This document shows positions 25,412 to 34,507 of a DNA stretch of 64,000 nucleotides, one piece after another (position 1 is the stretch's first letter; the number at the start of each line of letters is the position of its first letter). Below the pieces are notes generated by a model. The model saw nothing but the letters and a program-made list of their open reading frames with translations, had not been told where the DNA came from and did no database searches. Both the position numbers and the translations under genes were made by a program. The DNA lies in the NCBI RefSeq assembly GCF_005280735.1, contig NZ_CP040078.1, forward strand, positions 1,240,001 through 1,304,000. The letters run 5' to 3'. The stretch comes from Trinickia violacea. GTDB lineage: Bacteria; Pseudomonadota; Gammaproteobacteria; Burkholderiales; Burkholderiaceae.

Positions 25412-26380
25412 CTAGCCCATGAGCGCCTGCTTCGTGCGGTCCGCGCGCCAGCGCGCCGGGCTCGCGCCCGTGTGCCGCTTGAAGGTCCGCTGAAACGCGG
25501 CCTCCGATTGATAGCCGACAGCCTCGCCGATCGCCGCGATCGGCTCGCCGCTCTGCGCGAGCTTGCGCGCGGCGAGCGTCATGCGGATTTCCGTGAGTAC
25601 GTCGTTGGCCGAGCGGCCGAGCGCGTCGTCGAAATGGCGGACGAACGTCGCGCGCGACATGTGGCAGAGCTCGGCGAGCGCGGGCAGGGTCCACGGCTTG
25701 CCGGGCGTATCGAACATCGCGGCAAGCGCAGGTTGCAGACGTGAGCGCTGTGCGAGCGCGAGCAGCCCGCGCGGCGGCTCGGGCGCCTCGCTCGCGAAGC
25801 GCAGCGTCAGCGCGAACAGCGCGCCGGAGAGGTGGTTGATGAGCGCCGTGCTGGCCGGTGCGCCGTCGAGCGCTTCTTCGCGCATCAATTGAATCAGCCG
25901 TGTGAGGCGCGTATCCGCGAGCGCGGCGGATTCGGCCTGCGCACCGCCGTCGGCGGGCGCCGCGACCCGGCTGCGCACGACTAGGCGCTCCGGCAGGTAG
26001 TCGCGCAACAGCCGGTCGGGCATGCCGGGCAGCAGAAAGCAGCCGCACAGGATATCGGCGCGCTCGCCCGCGCTGCGGTTCTCCTCGACGAGCAAGTCGC
26101 CCGCGCGATGCCGGGCAACCGGTTTCGGGCGCTTGCCGCTGCCGTCGTGCAGCCGGTGCGGGCTGCCGCCCGGGAACAGCACGATATCGCCAGCCGCAAG
26201 GCGTTGCGGCGCGCCGTTGCCGTCTTCGAGCGTCGCCTCGCCTTCGAGCAGCACGTGATAGGGGATTTCGCTCATCGGCGCGGCAGGATGGTCGATGACC
26301 CAGGGCGCGCCGAAGTGGCAGCGCACGTCCACCCGGCCATTGACCGGAAGCAGCGCAAGCAGGCGGCTTAGCAGATCCAT
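25412..26380 (-). CDS. AraC-family regulator with cupin domain
   Basis: A 322-residue regulator. The N-terminal half is a cupin (AraC_binding_2/cupin_6 type, with YHVLLEGEATLED and HRLHDGSG) and the C-terminal half has an AraC-type HTH pair (LPALAELCHMSRATFVRHF, IAAIGEAVGYQSEAAFQRTF). The start at 26380 (MDLLSRLL) lies 113 bp from the divergent AhpD-like gene, which is its probable target. Such AraC regulators often sense quinones or hydroxylated aromatics; no ligand can be read here. Confidence 0.85.
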   Translation of the reverse strand: MDLLSRLLALLPVNGRVDVRCHFGAPWVIDHPAAPMSEIPYHVLLEGEATLEDGNGAPQRLAAGDIVLFPGGSPHRLHDGSGKRPKPVARHRAGDLLVEENRSAGERADILCGCFLLPGMPDRLLRDYLPERLVVRSRVAAPADGGAQAESAALADTRLTRLIQLMREEALDGAPASTALINHLSGALFALTLRFASEAPEPPRGLLALAQRSRLQPALAAMFDTPGKPWTLPALAELCHMSRATFVRHFDDALGRSANDVLTEIRMTLAARKLAQSGEPIAAIGEAVGYQSEAAFQRTFKRHTGASPARWRADRTKQALMG

Positions 26381-26493
26381 GTGAGACGATCGAGCAGAAA
26401 TGTGCGGATTTTGGATATTAACAGGATCACGGGCGGTGCTTAAAGTGACCCCATGCCAGACGATCTGGCCCATCACCGACCCAGGAGCCCATC

Positions 26494-27030
26494 ATGTCCC
26501 GTTTTACGTCCGTCAGTCCCGAAGCCGCCACCGGCGCCACCGCCGAAGTGTTCGCGAAGATCACGAAGGCCGCAGGCAAGGTGCCGAACGCGTATGCGAC
26601 GATCGGCAGCCACACGCCGGCCGGACTGAGCGCGATGCTCGCCGCGGACGCCGCGGTGGCGGCCGGCAGTCTTTCGAAGCCCGATGTCGAAGCGATCAAG
26701 CTCGCCGTCAGCGAAGCAGGCGGCTGTGACTACTGCGTCGCCGCGCACACGATGGTCGGCAAGATGGCCGGCCTCAAGCCCGAAGAGATGAAACAGATCC
26801 GCGCTGGCGAAGCGACCGGGGCTGCGCAGCGCGACGCGCTCGTGCGCTTCGTGCGCAACGTGATCCGCTCGAGCGGCACCGTCGATGCCGCCGAAGTCGA
26901 GGCGATCCGCGCTGCGGGTTACTCGGAGACGCAGATCATCGAAGCGTTGCTCGCGGTCACTGTCATCACGTTCACGAACCTCGTCAATCGTGTGAACGAT
27001 ACGACGCTGGATTTTCCGGCTGTCGCGTAA
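26494..27030 (+). CDS. carboxymuconolactone decarboxylase/AhpD-family protein
   Basis: A 178-residue alpha-helical AhpD-like protein with the redox CxxC motif in GCDYCVAAHT (C78, C81, His85). Family members are alkylhydroperoxide-type peroxidases that use lipoamide or a similar reductant. The ATG follows AGGAG by six bases. It is divergent from an AraC regulator gene, an arrangement common for this family and suggestive of stress-inducible expression. The physiological substrate is not known. Confidence 0.87.
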   Translation: MSRFTSVSPEAATGATAEVFAKITKAAGKVPNAYATIGSHTPAGLSAMLAADAAVAAGSLSKPDVEAIKLAVSEAGGCDYCVAAHTMVGKMAGLKPEEMKQIRAGEATGAAQRDALVRFVRNVIRSSGTVDAAEVEAIRAAGYSETQIIEALLAVTVITFTNLVNRVNDTTLDFPAVA

Positions 27031-27037
27031 GGGTTGG

Positions 27038-27062
27038 GCCGCGGCCGTTAGACGGCCGCGGC
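27038..27062. terminator. strong hairpin between convergent ahpD-like and aroG genes
   Basis: An 11-bp perfect GC-rich stem (27038-27048 with 27052-27062) has a 3-base loop and lies in the 54-bp gap between two converging genes. It probably serves both, although T-runs are absent. Confidence 0.6.
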
Positions 27063-27084
27063 TCGGCTAACGAGAGTTGATGAT

Positions 27085-28203
27085 TTATCGGCCGCGGCGC
27101 GCACGCACCGCGGCCGCGAGCGTTTCGAGCACCGGCTCGGTCTGCGTCCAGCCGAGGCACGCATCGGTGATCGACACGCCGCGCTTGAGCGGCACGCCCG
27201 GTTTCAGATCCTGCCGGCCTTCTTCCAGGTGGCTCTCGACCATCACGCCGATGATCCGTTTTTCTCCGCCCGACAGCTGGCCGGCCAGATCCTGAGCCAC
27301 GTCGACTTGCCGCAAATGCGACTTGTTCGAATTCGCGTGCGAGCAATCGACCATCACCTGCTCGCGCAAGCCGGCCGCACGCAATGCCGCGCAGCATGCC
27401 TCGACCGATGCCGCGTCGTAGTTCGGCCCCTTCTTGCCGCCGCGCAGGATCACGTGGGCATCGTCGTTGCCGCGCGTTTCGAAGATCGCGGCCATGCCCA
27501 TCTTCGTCATGCCCATGAACGCGTGGCTCGCGCGCGCCGCGACGATCGCGTCCGCCGCGATCTGCACGCCGCCGTCGGTGCCGTTCTTGAAGCCGATCGG
27601 GCACGAGAGGCCCGACGCGAGCTGACGATGGCTTTGGCTCTCGGTCGTGCGCGCGCCGATCGCGCCCCACGCGATCAGGTCGGCGATGTATTGCGGGCTC
27701 AGCAGATCGAGGAATTCGGTGGCCGTCGGCAGGCCGAGCGCGTTGATGTCGAGCAGCAGCTGGCGTGCGCGGCGCAGCCCTTCGTTGATGCGGAAGCTGC
27801 CGTCGAGGCGCGGGTCGTTGATATAGCCCTTCCAGCCGACCGTGGTGCGCGGTTTTTCGAAGTAGACGCGCATCACGATCAAGAGGTCGTCGCGCAAGGC
27901 GTCGGCTTCGCGCTTCAGGCGCTCGGCGTACTCCATCGCCTGATCGTGGTCGTGGATCGAGCACGGGCCGACGACGATCAAGAGCCGGTCGTCGCGGCCC
28001 TTGAGGATATCGGCGATGGCCGAGCGGCTTTTCTCGACGAGGTCTAGCACCGGCTTCGCGGCGGGCAGTTCGTCGAGCAGCAGCGCGGGGGAAATCAGCG
28101 GACGGACCGCCCCGATGCGGGTATCGTCGACGCGGGTGATGTCTTCCGTCGAGTCGGCGATCCCGACTTCCTGATCGTGCGACGGGTTGTCGATGCGGCT
28201 CAA
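27085..28203 (-). CDS. aroG: 3-deoxy-7-phosphoheptulonate (DAHP) synthase, class I
   Basis: A 372-residue class I DAHP synthase (AroF/G/H family), joining phosphoenolpyruvate and erythrose 4-phosphate as the first step of the shikimate pathway. Seen motifs include VGPCSIHD, KPRTTVGWKG, the GFKNGTDG loop, DCSHANS and the metal-site Cys and His. A TTG start at 28203 is chosen because GGAG lies seven bases upstream; the next in-frame ATG far upstream is within an unrelated gene. Which aromatic amino acid inhibits it is not clear. The 5' leader and first codons recur in front of the AraC gene at 31192-31255. Confidence 0.9.
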   Translation of the reverse strand: MSRIDNPSHDQEVGIADSTEDITRVDDTRIGAVRPLISPALLLDELPAAKPVLDLVEKSRSAIADILKGRDDRLLIVVGPCSIHDHDQAMEYAERLKREADALRDDLLIVMRVYFEKPRTTVGWKGYINDPRLDGSFRINEGLRRARQLLLDINALGLPTATEFLDLLSPQYIADLIAWGAIGARTTESQSHRQLASGLSCPIGFKNGTDGGVQIAADAIVAARASHAFMGMTKMGMAAIFETRGNDDAHVILRGGKKGPNYDAASVEACCAALRAAGLREQVMVDCSHANSNKSHLRQVDVAQDLAGQLSGGEKRIIGVMVESHLEEGRQDLKPGVPLKRGVSITDACLGWTQTEPVLETLAAAVRARRGR

Positions 28204-28239
28204 GATCTTCTCCAGGCTTCTTTGGCAGACGCTGATTAT
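28175..28239 (-). repeat. aroG leader element, copy 1 of 2
   Basis: 45 bp at 28175-28219 match 31192-31236 at 44 of 45 positions, on the same strand. They cover the ribosome-binding site GGAG, the TTG start and the first codons of aroG. A further 9-bp identity (28231-28239 with 31247-31255) contains the ATAAT of a possible -10 box. The paired copy precedes the AraC-family gene of the LysE exporter. Confidence 0.8.
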
Positions 28240-28309
28240 GGCACTGTCGGCGGGCATGGCGCGCTGAATCTGGCATTCGGTATACCAAAGCTGGCATTCC
28301 GCATTCCAT

Positions 28310-29506
28310 TCAACGCGCTTCGCGGCGGCGGGCCTGCGAGCGAAGGGCTTCGACGAACTGGGTCGCGGACCAGTCCTCGCGCAGCGCTTGCTTGCACAGC
28401 ATCTGCTGACTGGGCGGAGCGAGCCCTCCCAGCGGTGGATCGCGATCCAGATTGGTCGGAAACGGATAGCCTTCGGCGCTCGCGGCGATGACGGCATCGA
28501 GCTGTGCATCGCTCATCCGCTGCTCCGCGCGACACGCGCGCAGCACGGGATAAAGCGCCTCGCACATCCCGGCGCGATCGACGGATTCCATCGCTCGCCC
28601 ATATGCCGACGAAATTTGCAGCAGGTTCGCCATGCGCGAGATGTTCGGCGTGCGATTCGATCCGGCGGCATGAAAGAGCGCGGGGTTGAAGAACAGCGCG
28701 TCGCCCTTGGCGAGCGGCAACTGCACGCAGTGCGCTTCGAAGCAGTCGCGAAAGTCCTGACGGCGCCACGCGAGATAGCCGGCCGCGTAGCGCTGCGAAA
28801 ACGGCAGCAGCTTGGTTGGGCCGCTCGCGATGGGCATGTCGCCGTGCGCTACCGCGCCTTGCAAGGTCAAGAGCGGCGACATGTGATGCACGTGCGCCGG
28901 ATAGCGCTCGGCGTCCTCGACGGTCTGAAAGCCGAGGTGGTAGTCGCGATGCGCCTGCTGCGCTTCGCCGCCGGGCCGCACGACGTTGATTTGCGACGTC
29001 ATCTGATAGTGCGGGCCGAGCCATGCAACCGCTGCCGCCGCAAGAAACGGGTTCGCGTAGTAGCGCGCGAAGATGTCGGGTTTGAGGAGGCAGAGCTTCT
29101 CGAGCGCGTTCCAGATACGGTCGTTGGCGCCCGCTTTCGCGAAGTGGTCGGCGCCGCTTACGCCGGAAGCACGTTCGTCCGCGATGATCGATTCGAAGAC
29201 GACTGTCGCGGCGTCGATAGGCTCGGTGTCGCCGTAGGCGCGTTGCAGCACGATAACGCCTGCCCCGTCGAGCATCACGCGAGCCCATTCGGCGAGAAGC
29301 CTCGGTTGCGCGCCAGGGTCGTTCAGCACGCTTTCGAGAGCGGAACAGTCGTACACGGGGATGTTGCGTTGTATCTCGGACGCGAACGCGAGGCTTGCCT
29401 TATCGGTCTGCAAGCGCACCAGCGCTTCGAATTCTCCGATCGAGCAATCGACTTCGCGGTACCACGCGGCGGCTTGCTGCGATGGATGCGAGGTGTGTTC
29501 CGGCAT
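28310..29506 (-). CDS. phytanoyl-CoA dioxygenase (PhyH)-like 2-oxoglutarate/Fe(II) oxygenase
   Basis: A 398-residue PhyH-family protein. The iron ligands are seen as HRDYH (His and Asp about residues 186 and 188) and a later His in LFHAAGSNRTPN, which also holds the Arg/Asn expected to bind 2-oxoglutarate. Such enzymes hydroxylate acyl or small metabolite substrates, using O2 and 2-oxoglutarate. The start at 29506 follows GGAGACGA; an upstream in-frame ATG at 29548 lacks one. It lies between aroG and a LysE gene with no shared operon. Substrate unknown. Confidence 0.85.
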   Translation of the reverse strand: MPEHTSHPSQQAAAWYREVDCSIGEFEALVRLQTDKASLAFASEIQRNIPVYDCSALESVLNDPGAQPRLLAEWARVMLDGAGVIVLQRAYGDTEPIDAATVVFESIIADERASGVSGADHFAKAGANDRIWNALEKLCLLKPDIFARYYANPFLAAAAVAWLGPHYQMTSQINVVRPGGEAQQAHRDYHLGFQTVEDAERYPAHVHHMSPLLTLQGAVAHGDMPIASGPTKLLPFSQRYAAGYLAWRRQDFRDCFEAHCVQLPLAKGDALFFNPALFHAAGSNRTPNISRMANLLQISSAYGRAMESVDRAGMCEALYPVLRACRAEQRMSDAQLDAVIAASAEGYPFPTNLDRDPPLGGLAPPSQQMLCKQALREDWSATQFVEALRSQARRREAR

Positions 29507-29728
29507 GGCGTCGTCTCCTGATCTCGTTTGACGAGACTCGTTTGGCAAGAGGATATCGCCTTGATCGAGCGGTGCGTGAACGGCAATCGATTAAAACCGC
29601 ATCCGCTTCGATAAATCGATTCCGATTCATGGCGGGCTATGCAGCCGGAGGTCAGTTTTCTTCAATACGAGCCTGCATGCCGCGGCCTACGCTGCGGACA
29701 TTCCAACTTCAGAACAGGCATTCCAAGC

Positions 29729-30322
29729 ATGCTCATGACCGCTCTTCCTTCCATGGCCGCATTCGCGCTGGCGTCGTCGATTTCCCCGGGGCCCGTCAAT
29801 GTCGTTGCGCTGAGTTCGGGCGCACAGTTCGGGCTGTCGGCGAGCATGCGTCACGTGACAGGCGCGACAGTCGGCTTTTCGGCATTGCTCTGGTTGACCG
29901 GCATGGGGCTGCACGATGTGCTGAACCATTGGCCGCATCTGACGGAAGTCATTCAATGGGCCGGCGTGGCGTTTCTGCTTTATATGGCCTGTAAGCTCGC
30001 GCTCGACGACGGCACGTTAAGCGAAGGCAAAACGCCGAAGCGTCCGTCGCTCATCTATGGCGCGACGATGCAGTGGCTCAATCCGAAGGCGTGGCTCGCG
30101 TCGCTTGCCGGCATGGCGGCGTTCGCGGCACACGGCGAGGCGGCGCTGGTTTCGCAATTCACGCTGATCTACTTCGTGATTTGCTACGTATCGATTGCGT
30201 GCTGGGCTTGCGCCGGGGCGCTGCTGCGGCAGCATTTGCGCGACGCGCGGCGCGTGCGTTTTTTCAATCGCGTGATGGCGGCATTGCTCGCGGCAAGCGC
30301 GCTCTACTTGCTGGAAGCCTGA
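29729..30322 (+). CDS. LysE/RhtB-family amino acid exporter
   Basis: A 197-residue inner-membrane exporter with six predicted helices. The N-terminal SISPGPVNVVALSSGAQFG motif is typical of LysE/RhtB, and QWLNPKAWLASLAGM is the NPK motif. It should export an amino acid or derivative using the proton gradient. The start at 29729 is the most downstream sensible Met before helix 1. It converges on an AraC-family gene, which commonly regulates LysE exporters. Substrate unknown. Confidence 0.87.
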   Translation: MLMTALPSMAAFALASSISPGPVNVVALSSGAQFGLSASMRHVTGATVGFSALLWLTGMGLHDVLNHWPHLTEVIQWAGVAFLLYMACKLALDDGTLSEGKTPKRPSLIYGATMQWLNPKAWLASLAGMAAFAAHGEAALVSQFTLIYFVICYVSIACWACAGALLRQHLRDARRVRFFNRVMAALLAASALYLLEA

Positions 30323-30344
30323 GCGTCACGTCGGCGCGCCATGT

Positions 30345-31220
30345 TCAAGAGCGGTATTGACCGGGCGTTACCGCGAGGAATTGCTTGAACGCACGCTGGA
30401 AATGCGCCTGGTCGGAGAAGCCGGTTTCGTAGGCGACGTCGGCGATCGGATGGCCGTCTCTCAAGCGCGCGCGGCCGATCTGAATGCGGCGGTTCACGAG
30501 ATATTGATGCGGCGTCATCCCGTAGTGCTTGCGGAACGCTCGGATCAGATACGACGCGGAAAGGCCCGCTGCCGCGCAGATTTCATCGAGCGTCAACGTT
30601 CGCGTGCAGTTGTCCGCGAGGAACTCGGCGGCGCGCGCGACCTTGTCGCTCGCATCCGCTTTGGTTTCCCGAGCGCGCACGGGGCTCAGTTCGTGCTGCA
30701 CGTGAGAAAAGAATTCGATTGCTGCGCTGTGTTTGTGCAGCGTGTCGGCGTGCGCGTCGGTCAGCGTGTCGCAGAGGTGGATCAGGCCGTCATAAAGCAC
30801 GGCATCGGTGGTTAGCAGGGTGGCGAACGGCGTCAGGTCGCGGCCATTGCCGATGCCCATGTCGTGCTGGAGTCCGGTGAGCCACTGCGTGTCCACATAG
30901 AGCATGCGATACGCCCACGCCTGATCGTCGACGGGATTGCATGCGTGGACGTCCTGCGGGTTCATCACGACCACCGCACCCGCACCGACACGTTCTTGCC
31001 GGTTGCCGTTCAGATAGGTGCTGCGTCCGCCCGTGACCGCGCCGATCGAAAACGTCTCGTGCGAGTGCCGTGCGTAGCAAAACGCGCGGCCGTCGTGCAC
31101 GACGCGCGCTTCGATAAACGGCATCGACGCATCGCGCCAGAAGGTCGATCGGGTTCGATGGGCAGGGGGGCCGTTCATGTCGATACTCAAGTCGTGCGAC
31201 GGTTTGTCGATGCGGCTCAA
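30345..31220 (-). CDS. AraC-family regulator of the LysE exporter
   Basis: A 291-residue regulator. Its N-terminal cupin-like ligand domain (ETFSIGAVTGGRSTYLNG) is of the AraC_binding type, and its C-terminal domain has the double HTH (LDEICAAAGLSASYLIRAF, IADVAYETGFSDQAHFQRAF) and the ending FLAVTPGQYRS. The TTG start at 31220 follows GGAGAAGATC; the in-frame ATG at 31178 has no site. The first residues MSRIDKPSHD match those of aroG because the leader is duplicated. The gene lies 22 bp from the convergent LysE stop. Confidence 0.87.
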   Translation of the reverse strand: MSRIDKPSHDLSIDMNGPPAHRTRSTFWRDASMPFIEARVVHDGRAFCYARHSHETFSIGAVTGGRSTYLNGNRQERVGAGAVVVMNPQDVHACNPVDDQAWAYRMLYVDTQWLTGLQHDMGIGNGRDLTPFATLLTTDAVLYDGLIHLCDTLTDAHADTLHKHSAAIEFFSHVQHELSPVRARETKADASDKVARAAEFLADNCTRTLTLDEICAAAGLSASYLIRAFRKHYGMTPHQYLVNRRIQIGRARLRDGHPIADVAYETGFSDQAHFQRAFKQFLAVTPGQYRS

Positions 31221-31255
31221 GATCTTCTCCAGGCTTTGAGACAGTCGCTGATTAT
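31192..31255 (-). repeat. aroG leader element, copy 2 of 2
   Basis: Same-strand copy of the segment at 28175-28239: 31192-31236 is identical except for one base, and 31247-31255 repeats the ATAATCAGC box. It supplies the ribosome-binding site, TTG start and first ten codons of the AraC-family gene ending at 30345. The 10-11 bp between the two identical blocks have diverged. Confidence 0.8.
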
Positions 31256-31331
31256 CGCATCGAGGCGCGGTCGGGAGCGAAGATCCTCTGGGCGAGATGC
31301 CGCGCCGCCGCCGGAAAAACGCGCAAGCGGC

Positions 31332-32336
31332 CTATTGCGCGGACGGGTGCGCCGGCGCCAATTCTGCCAACAACGTGCCGACGGCCTTTTCGACCGTTTC
31401 GAAGGCGATGTCGTCGACCCTCGCCCCGGCGTGCAGAAGAATGTGGCGCGTGCCCAGCGGGTGCCAGCGCAGGTATTTTTCCGGGCGGTTTTCGAACAGG
31501 GCCACGATGGGCAACTGCAATGCCGAGCCCAGGTGCACGGGCGCGCTGTCGGCCGACACGATGAGATCGAGCAGGCTCATCGCTGCGATCATGTCCGATA
31601 CCGTCGCCGGCGCGAGGCTGCGCGCGGCCCGGCAGGTCGGCTGTGCGCTCGATTGGGCGTCGGCCGGATCGCGGAAGATCAGCACCTCGGCCCGTTCGCT
31701 GAGCGCGTCCGCCAGCCGGCTCCATTTGTGCAAGTCCCAGCGCCGCTCGGCGGCCTTGTTCGAAACGAACAGCCCCACGCGCGGTTTGATTCTTGGCCCC
31801 AGCTCGCTTGCCCGGCTGGCTTGCAGAGCCGGATCGGGGTAGGCGTACAGCTTCAGCGCATCGATGTCGGTGCGCTTCAGTTCGGGCATCAGCGCAAAGC
31901 CGGACAGCACCTCATGCCTGATCGGCCGGTTGGCGACATGGTCGGGCTTGCGATCGTCGAATTCGCTGTCGGCGTCGTGCCAGCGACAATCCTTCGCGTT
32001 GAGCTGACGGGCGAACTGGATGCCGTTCTTGTTCATGCCGCCGTTGGGCACGACCAGCAAGTCGAATTTCAGGCGTCTCAGGTGCAGGATCAGCGACAGG
32101 CGGCCGAATATCGCATTGAGCTTGCCGGGGCGCACGTTTTTCGCGCTGTCCTTGCTGTAGACATAGGTGTGAATCGCGCTGATGTCCGGATTGCCTTCCA
32201 GGACGGCCCGGTTGTATTTGTTCGCGAGCACGTGGATTTCCGCATGGGGCCAATGCTGCTTGAGGGCGCGCATGAACGCCGTCGTGCAGGTCATATCGCC
32301 AAGGAAGTCAATTCGAATGATCAGGATTCGTTTCAT
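31332..32336 (-). CDS. glycosyltransferase family 9 (heptosyltransferase-like)
   Basis: A 334-residue GT-B glycosyltransferase of family 9. The N-terminal RIDFLGDMTCTTAFMRALK matches the heptosyltransferase N-domain signature (RxDxxGDxxxTTA) and DLIVSADSAPVHLGSALQLPIVALF matches the conserved C-domain nucleotide-binding segment. These enzymes add heptose or related sugars to lipopolysaccharide core at the cytoplasmic face of the inner membrane. A second GT9-like gene fused to TPRs lies 247 bp upstream on the same strand. Confidence 0.87.
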   Translation of the reverse strand: MKRILIIRIDFLGDMTCTTAFMRALKQHWPHAEIHVLANKYNRAVLEGNPDISAIHTYVYSKDSAKNVRPGKLNAIFGRLSLILHLRRLKFDLLVVPNGGMNKNGIQFARQLNAKDCRWHDADSEFDDRKPDHVANRPIRHEVLSGFALMPELKRTDIDALKLYAYPDPALQASRASELGPRIKPRVGLFVSNKAAERRWDLHKWSRLADALSERAEVLIFRDPADAQSSAQPTCRAARSLAPATVSDMIAAMSLLDLIVSADSAPVHLGSALQLPIVALFENRPEKYLRWHPLGTRHILLHAGARVDDIAFETVEKAVGTLLAELAPAHPSAQ

Positions 32337-32583
32337 GACTCCAAGCCGTAAATAGTGACTGGGGCGAATTGGGATTGTGCCAAACGGCTATCGGCGTTGG
32401 GCGCGCAACCCTTAAGGCCCGCGTGGCCGCGGCCACGCGGGAATGGAAATCTCGGCGAAGTGTGAAGAATACCTTGGCGAGCCCTGGACGCAATAAGGAA
32501 TCGGGTATACGTAAGGGCCTCCACATGATGGCCCGCGAACTTGAACGGGCGTTACCGCGAGAAACGGCTTGATCCTGTCGCTG
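32337..32583. other. intergenic region, possible dispersed-repeat remnant
   Basis: This 247-bp gap has no gene. It holds a perfect 24-bp palindrome (32418-32441) and a 16-bp sequence (32546-32561, CGGGCGTTACCGCGAG) identical to 30362-30377 within the 3' end of the AraC-family gene. Translated on the minus strand that short part would read FLAVTPVQVR, much like the AraC C-terminus. Confidence 0.4.
32418..32441. repeat. perfect 24-bp palindrome
   Basis: The two 12-bp halves are fully complementary, with CCCGCGTGGCCG on the left. The site lies between two glycosyltransferase genes. It may be a transcription terminator stem, an operator or part of a mobile repeat. Confidence 0.6.
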
Positions 32584-34347
32584 TTACGTAGCGGCTTGGG
32601 TTGCTGCGAGCGCAATCAGGGCCTCGCGCGCCGAATCGATCACGCTGTCCCAGTCGCCGAGCGTCGGTTGACGGAACAGCCGCACGTCGGGATACCACGG
32701 ACTGTCATCGCGTCCGAGCATCCAGCGCCAGCACGTGTCGAGGCGGTTCAGAATCCAGACCGGCTTGCCGATCGCGCCGGCGAGGTGGGCCGTCGACGTG
32801 TCGACGGAAATCACGAGATCGAGATTCGACACGAGCGCGGCGGTGTCGGCGAAGTCCGTGAGTTCGGCGGTCAAGTCGATGATGTGCCGGGCGACGCTTC
32901 GCGGGCTCGCTTCGTGACGCTCGTGCAGCGCTGCCAATTGCTGCGCAGGCGGTCCTTTCTGCAAGCTGAAGAACTGGACGTTCGGCACATCGAGGAGGGG
33001 GATCAGGCGTTCCAATGCAAGCGAGCGCCGCGCGTCGTTCTTGCGCAACTCGGGTACGTGGGGCCGGTTGCCGCCTGCCCAGACGAGGCCCACTTTCAAG
33101 GTGTCGGCGCCCGATGAAGACGCATCCATCGCTGCCGCAACGCGTGAGCCCCAGTGCGTCACAGCCTCGGGAGCGGCGAACAGGTAGGGCGTCGTGCCGG
33201 GAATGCTTGCAAGATCGGTCTTGAACGCGAGCGGCAGGCTCAACAGCGGACAGTGAGTGTCGAACGCGGGCAAGGGCTGGCCCTGCGCGACGAGCTGCGT
33301 CACGCCTTCGAGCGGCCCAAGCAGTCTCATCAATTCGGGCTGCACTTCGAGCACGATCTTCGCGCCGAGTTTCGCGACCATCGGCGCGTAGCGGCAGAAC
33401 TGCAGCGTGTCGCCGAGACCTTGCTCGGCATGCAGCAGGATCGTTTTTCCTTCCAGCGATTCGGCGCCGAGCCACAGCGGTTGTGTAAAGGCGCGCAGAC
33501 TCGCTTTGCTCCGGTTGCGCCGCCAGCGCCATTCGTACTCTTGCCAGCCCGCGTCGAGATTGCCCATCTGCAGCAGACACAACGCACGGTTCCAATGCCC
33601 TTCGACGGAATCGGGCTTCAGCGCGAGCGCGCGATCGTAGCTCGACAGCGCGTCGGCATGGCGGTTCATGTCGACGAGCGCGAGGCCCAGGTTGTTCCAG
33701 GCATCGGCGAGCGTTTGCTGCGCCGCGATGGCCTGGTGATAGCTCTGTTCCGCTTCTTGAGGACGGTTCAGGTCGCTCAACGCGTTGCCGCGATTGCTCC
33801 ACGCTTCCGCGTAGTTCGGCCGCAGGACGATCGCGTGATCGCAGCTCGTCAGCGCGTCGGCGGGGCGGTCGAGATCGCGCAATACGCAGCTGCGATTGTT
33901 CCAGGCTTCCGGCATGTCGGGCTTGAGCGCGAGTGCGCGGTCGAAGCTCGCGAGCGCCTCGGCCGGCGCATCGAGCGCGCCCAGCGCCGTGCCGCGATTG
34001 TTCAGTGCATCCGCAAAATTCGGCATTAACGCGAGCGCGCGGTTCGCGCTCGCGAGCGCGTCCTTGTACTGCTGCTTGGCGTTCAGCGCGAAGGCGAGAT
34101 TCGAATGAATCGGCGCGTGCATGCCGTCGATCGAAACGGCTTTCTTGAGGAAGGCGATGCCGTCGTCGAGACGCCCCGCTTGCAGCGAGAGTGCGCCGAG
34201 CAATTGCAGCGCGTCGAAGTGCTTGGGACGGATCGCGAGGATCTCCCGGTACAGTTCCTCGGCCTCGGCCAAGGCACCGTTTTGCTGGAGCGCCACGGCC
34301 TGCTGAAGCAGGGTGTCGAGTTGTCGCTGATTGCCGGGCTTGCTCAT
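32584..34347 (-). CDS. TPR protein with GT9-like glycosyltransferase domain
   Basis: A 587-residue protein. Residues about 1-290 carry roughly eight tetratricopeptide repeats (pattern A-LNNxG/AWNNRxxxLxxLxRxxEAxxSYDxAL). Residues about 300-585 form a GT9/heptosyltransferase-type domain with LLHAEQGLGDTLQFCRYA and VISVDTSTAHLAGAIGKPVWIL. TPR-GT fusions of this type are linked to flagellin or surface-protein glycosylation in other Proteobacteria. The start at 34347 (MSKPGNQR) begins the first repeat. No flagellar genes are nearby. Confidence 0.85.
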   Translation of the reverse strand: MSKPGNQRQLDTLLQQAVALQQNGALAEAEELYREILAIRPKHFDALQLLGALSLQAGRLDDGIAFLKKAVSIDGMHAPIHSNLAFALNAKQQYKDALASANRALALMPNFADALNNRGTALGALDAPAEALASFDRALALKPDMPEAWNNRSCVLRDLDRPADALTSCDHAIVLRPNYAEAWSNRGNALSDLNRPQEAEQSYHQAIAAQQTLADAWNNLGLALVDMNRHADALSSYDRALALKPDSVEGHWNRALCLLQMGNLDAGWQEYEWRWRRNRSKASLRAFTQPLWLGAESLEGKTILLHAEQGLGDTLQFCRYAPMVAKLGAKIVLEVQPELMRLLGPLEGVTQLVAQGQPLPAFDTHCPLLSLPLAFKTDLASIPGTTPYLFAAPEAVTHWGSRVAAAMDASSSGADTLKVGLVWAGGNRPHVPELRKNDARRSLALERLIPLLDVPNVQFFSLQKGPPAQQLAALHERHEASPRSVARHIIDLTAELTDFADTAALVSNLDLVISVDTSTAHLAGAIGKPVWILNRLDTCWRWMLGRDDSPWYPDVRLFRQPTLGDWDSVIDSAREALIALAATQAAT

Positions 34348-34507
34348 GAATGATGCGGTGAGGCAGGGCACATCGCCCTGCGGATGGAGACAAAACAATG
34401 GGGCCGATTATCGCTGAAACGGCGGCGCGCTTATTGGTGGCGCATTACGATTTTCTTACGCGAGCGAGATGGCTCTACGGGATCGCTATGAGTTCGTTAC
34501 GAGTTCG

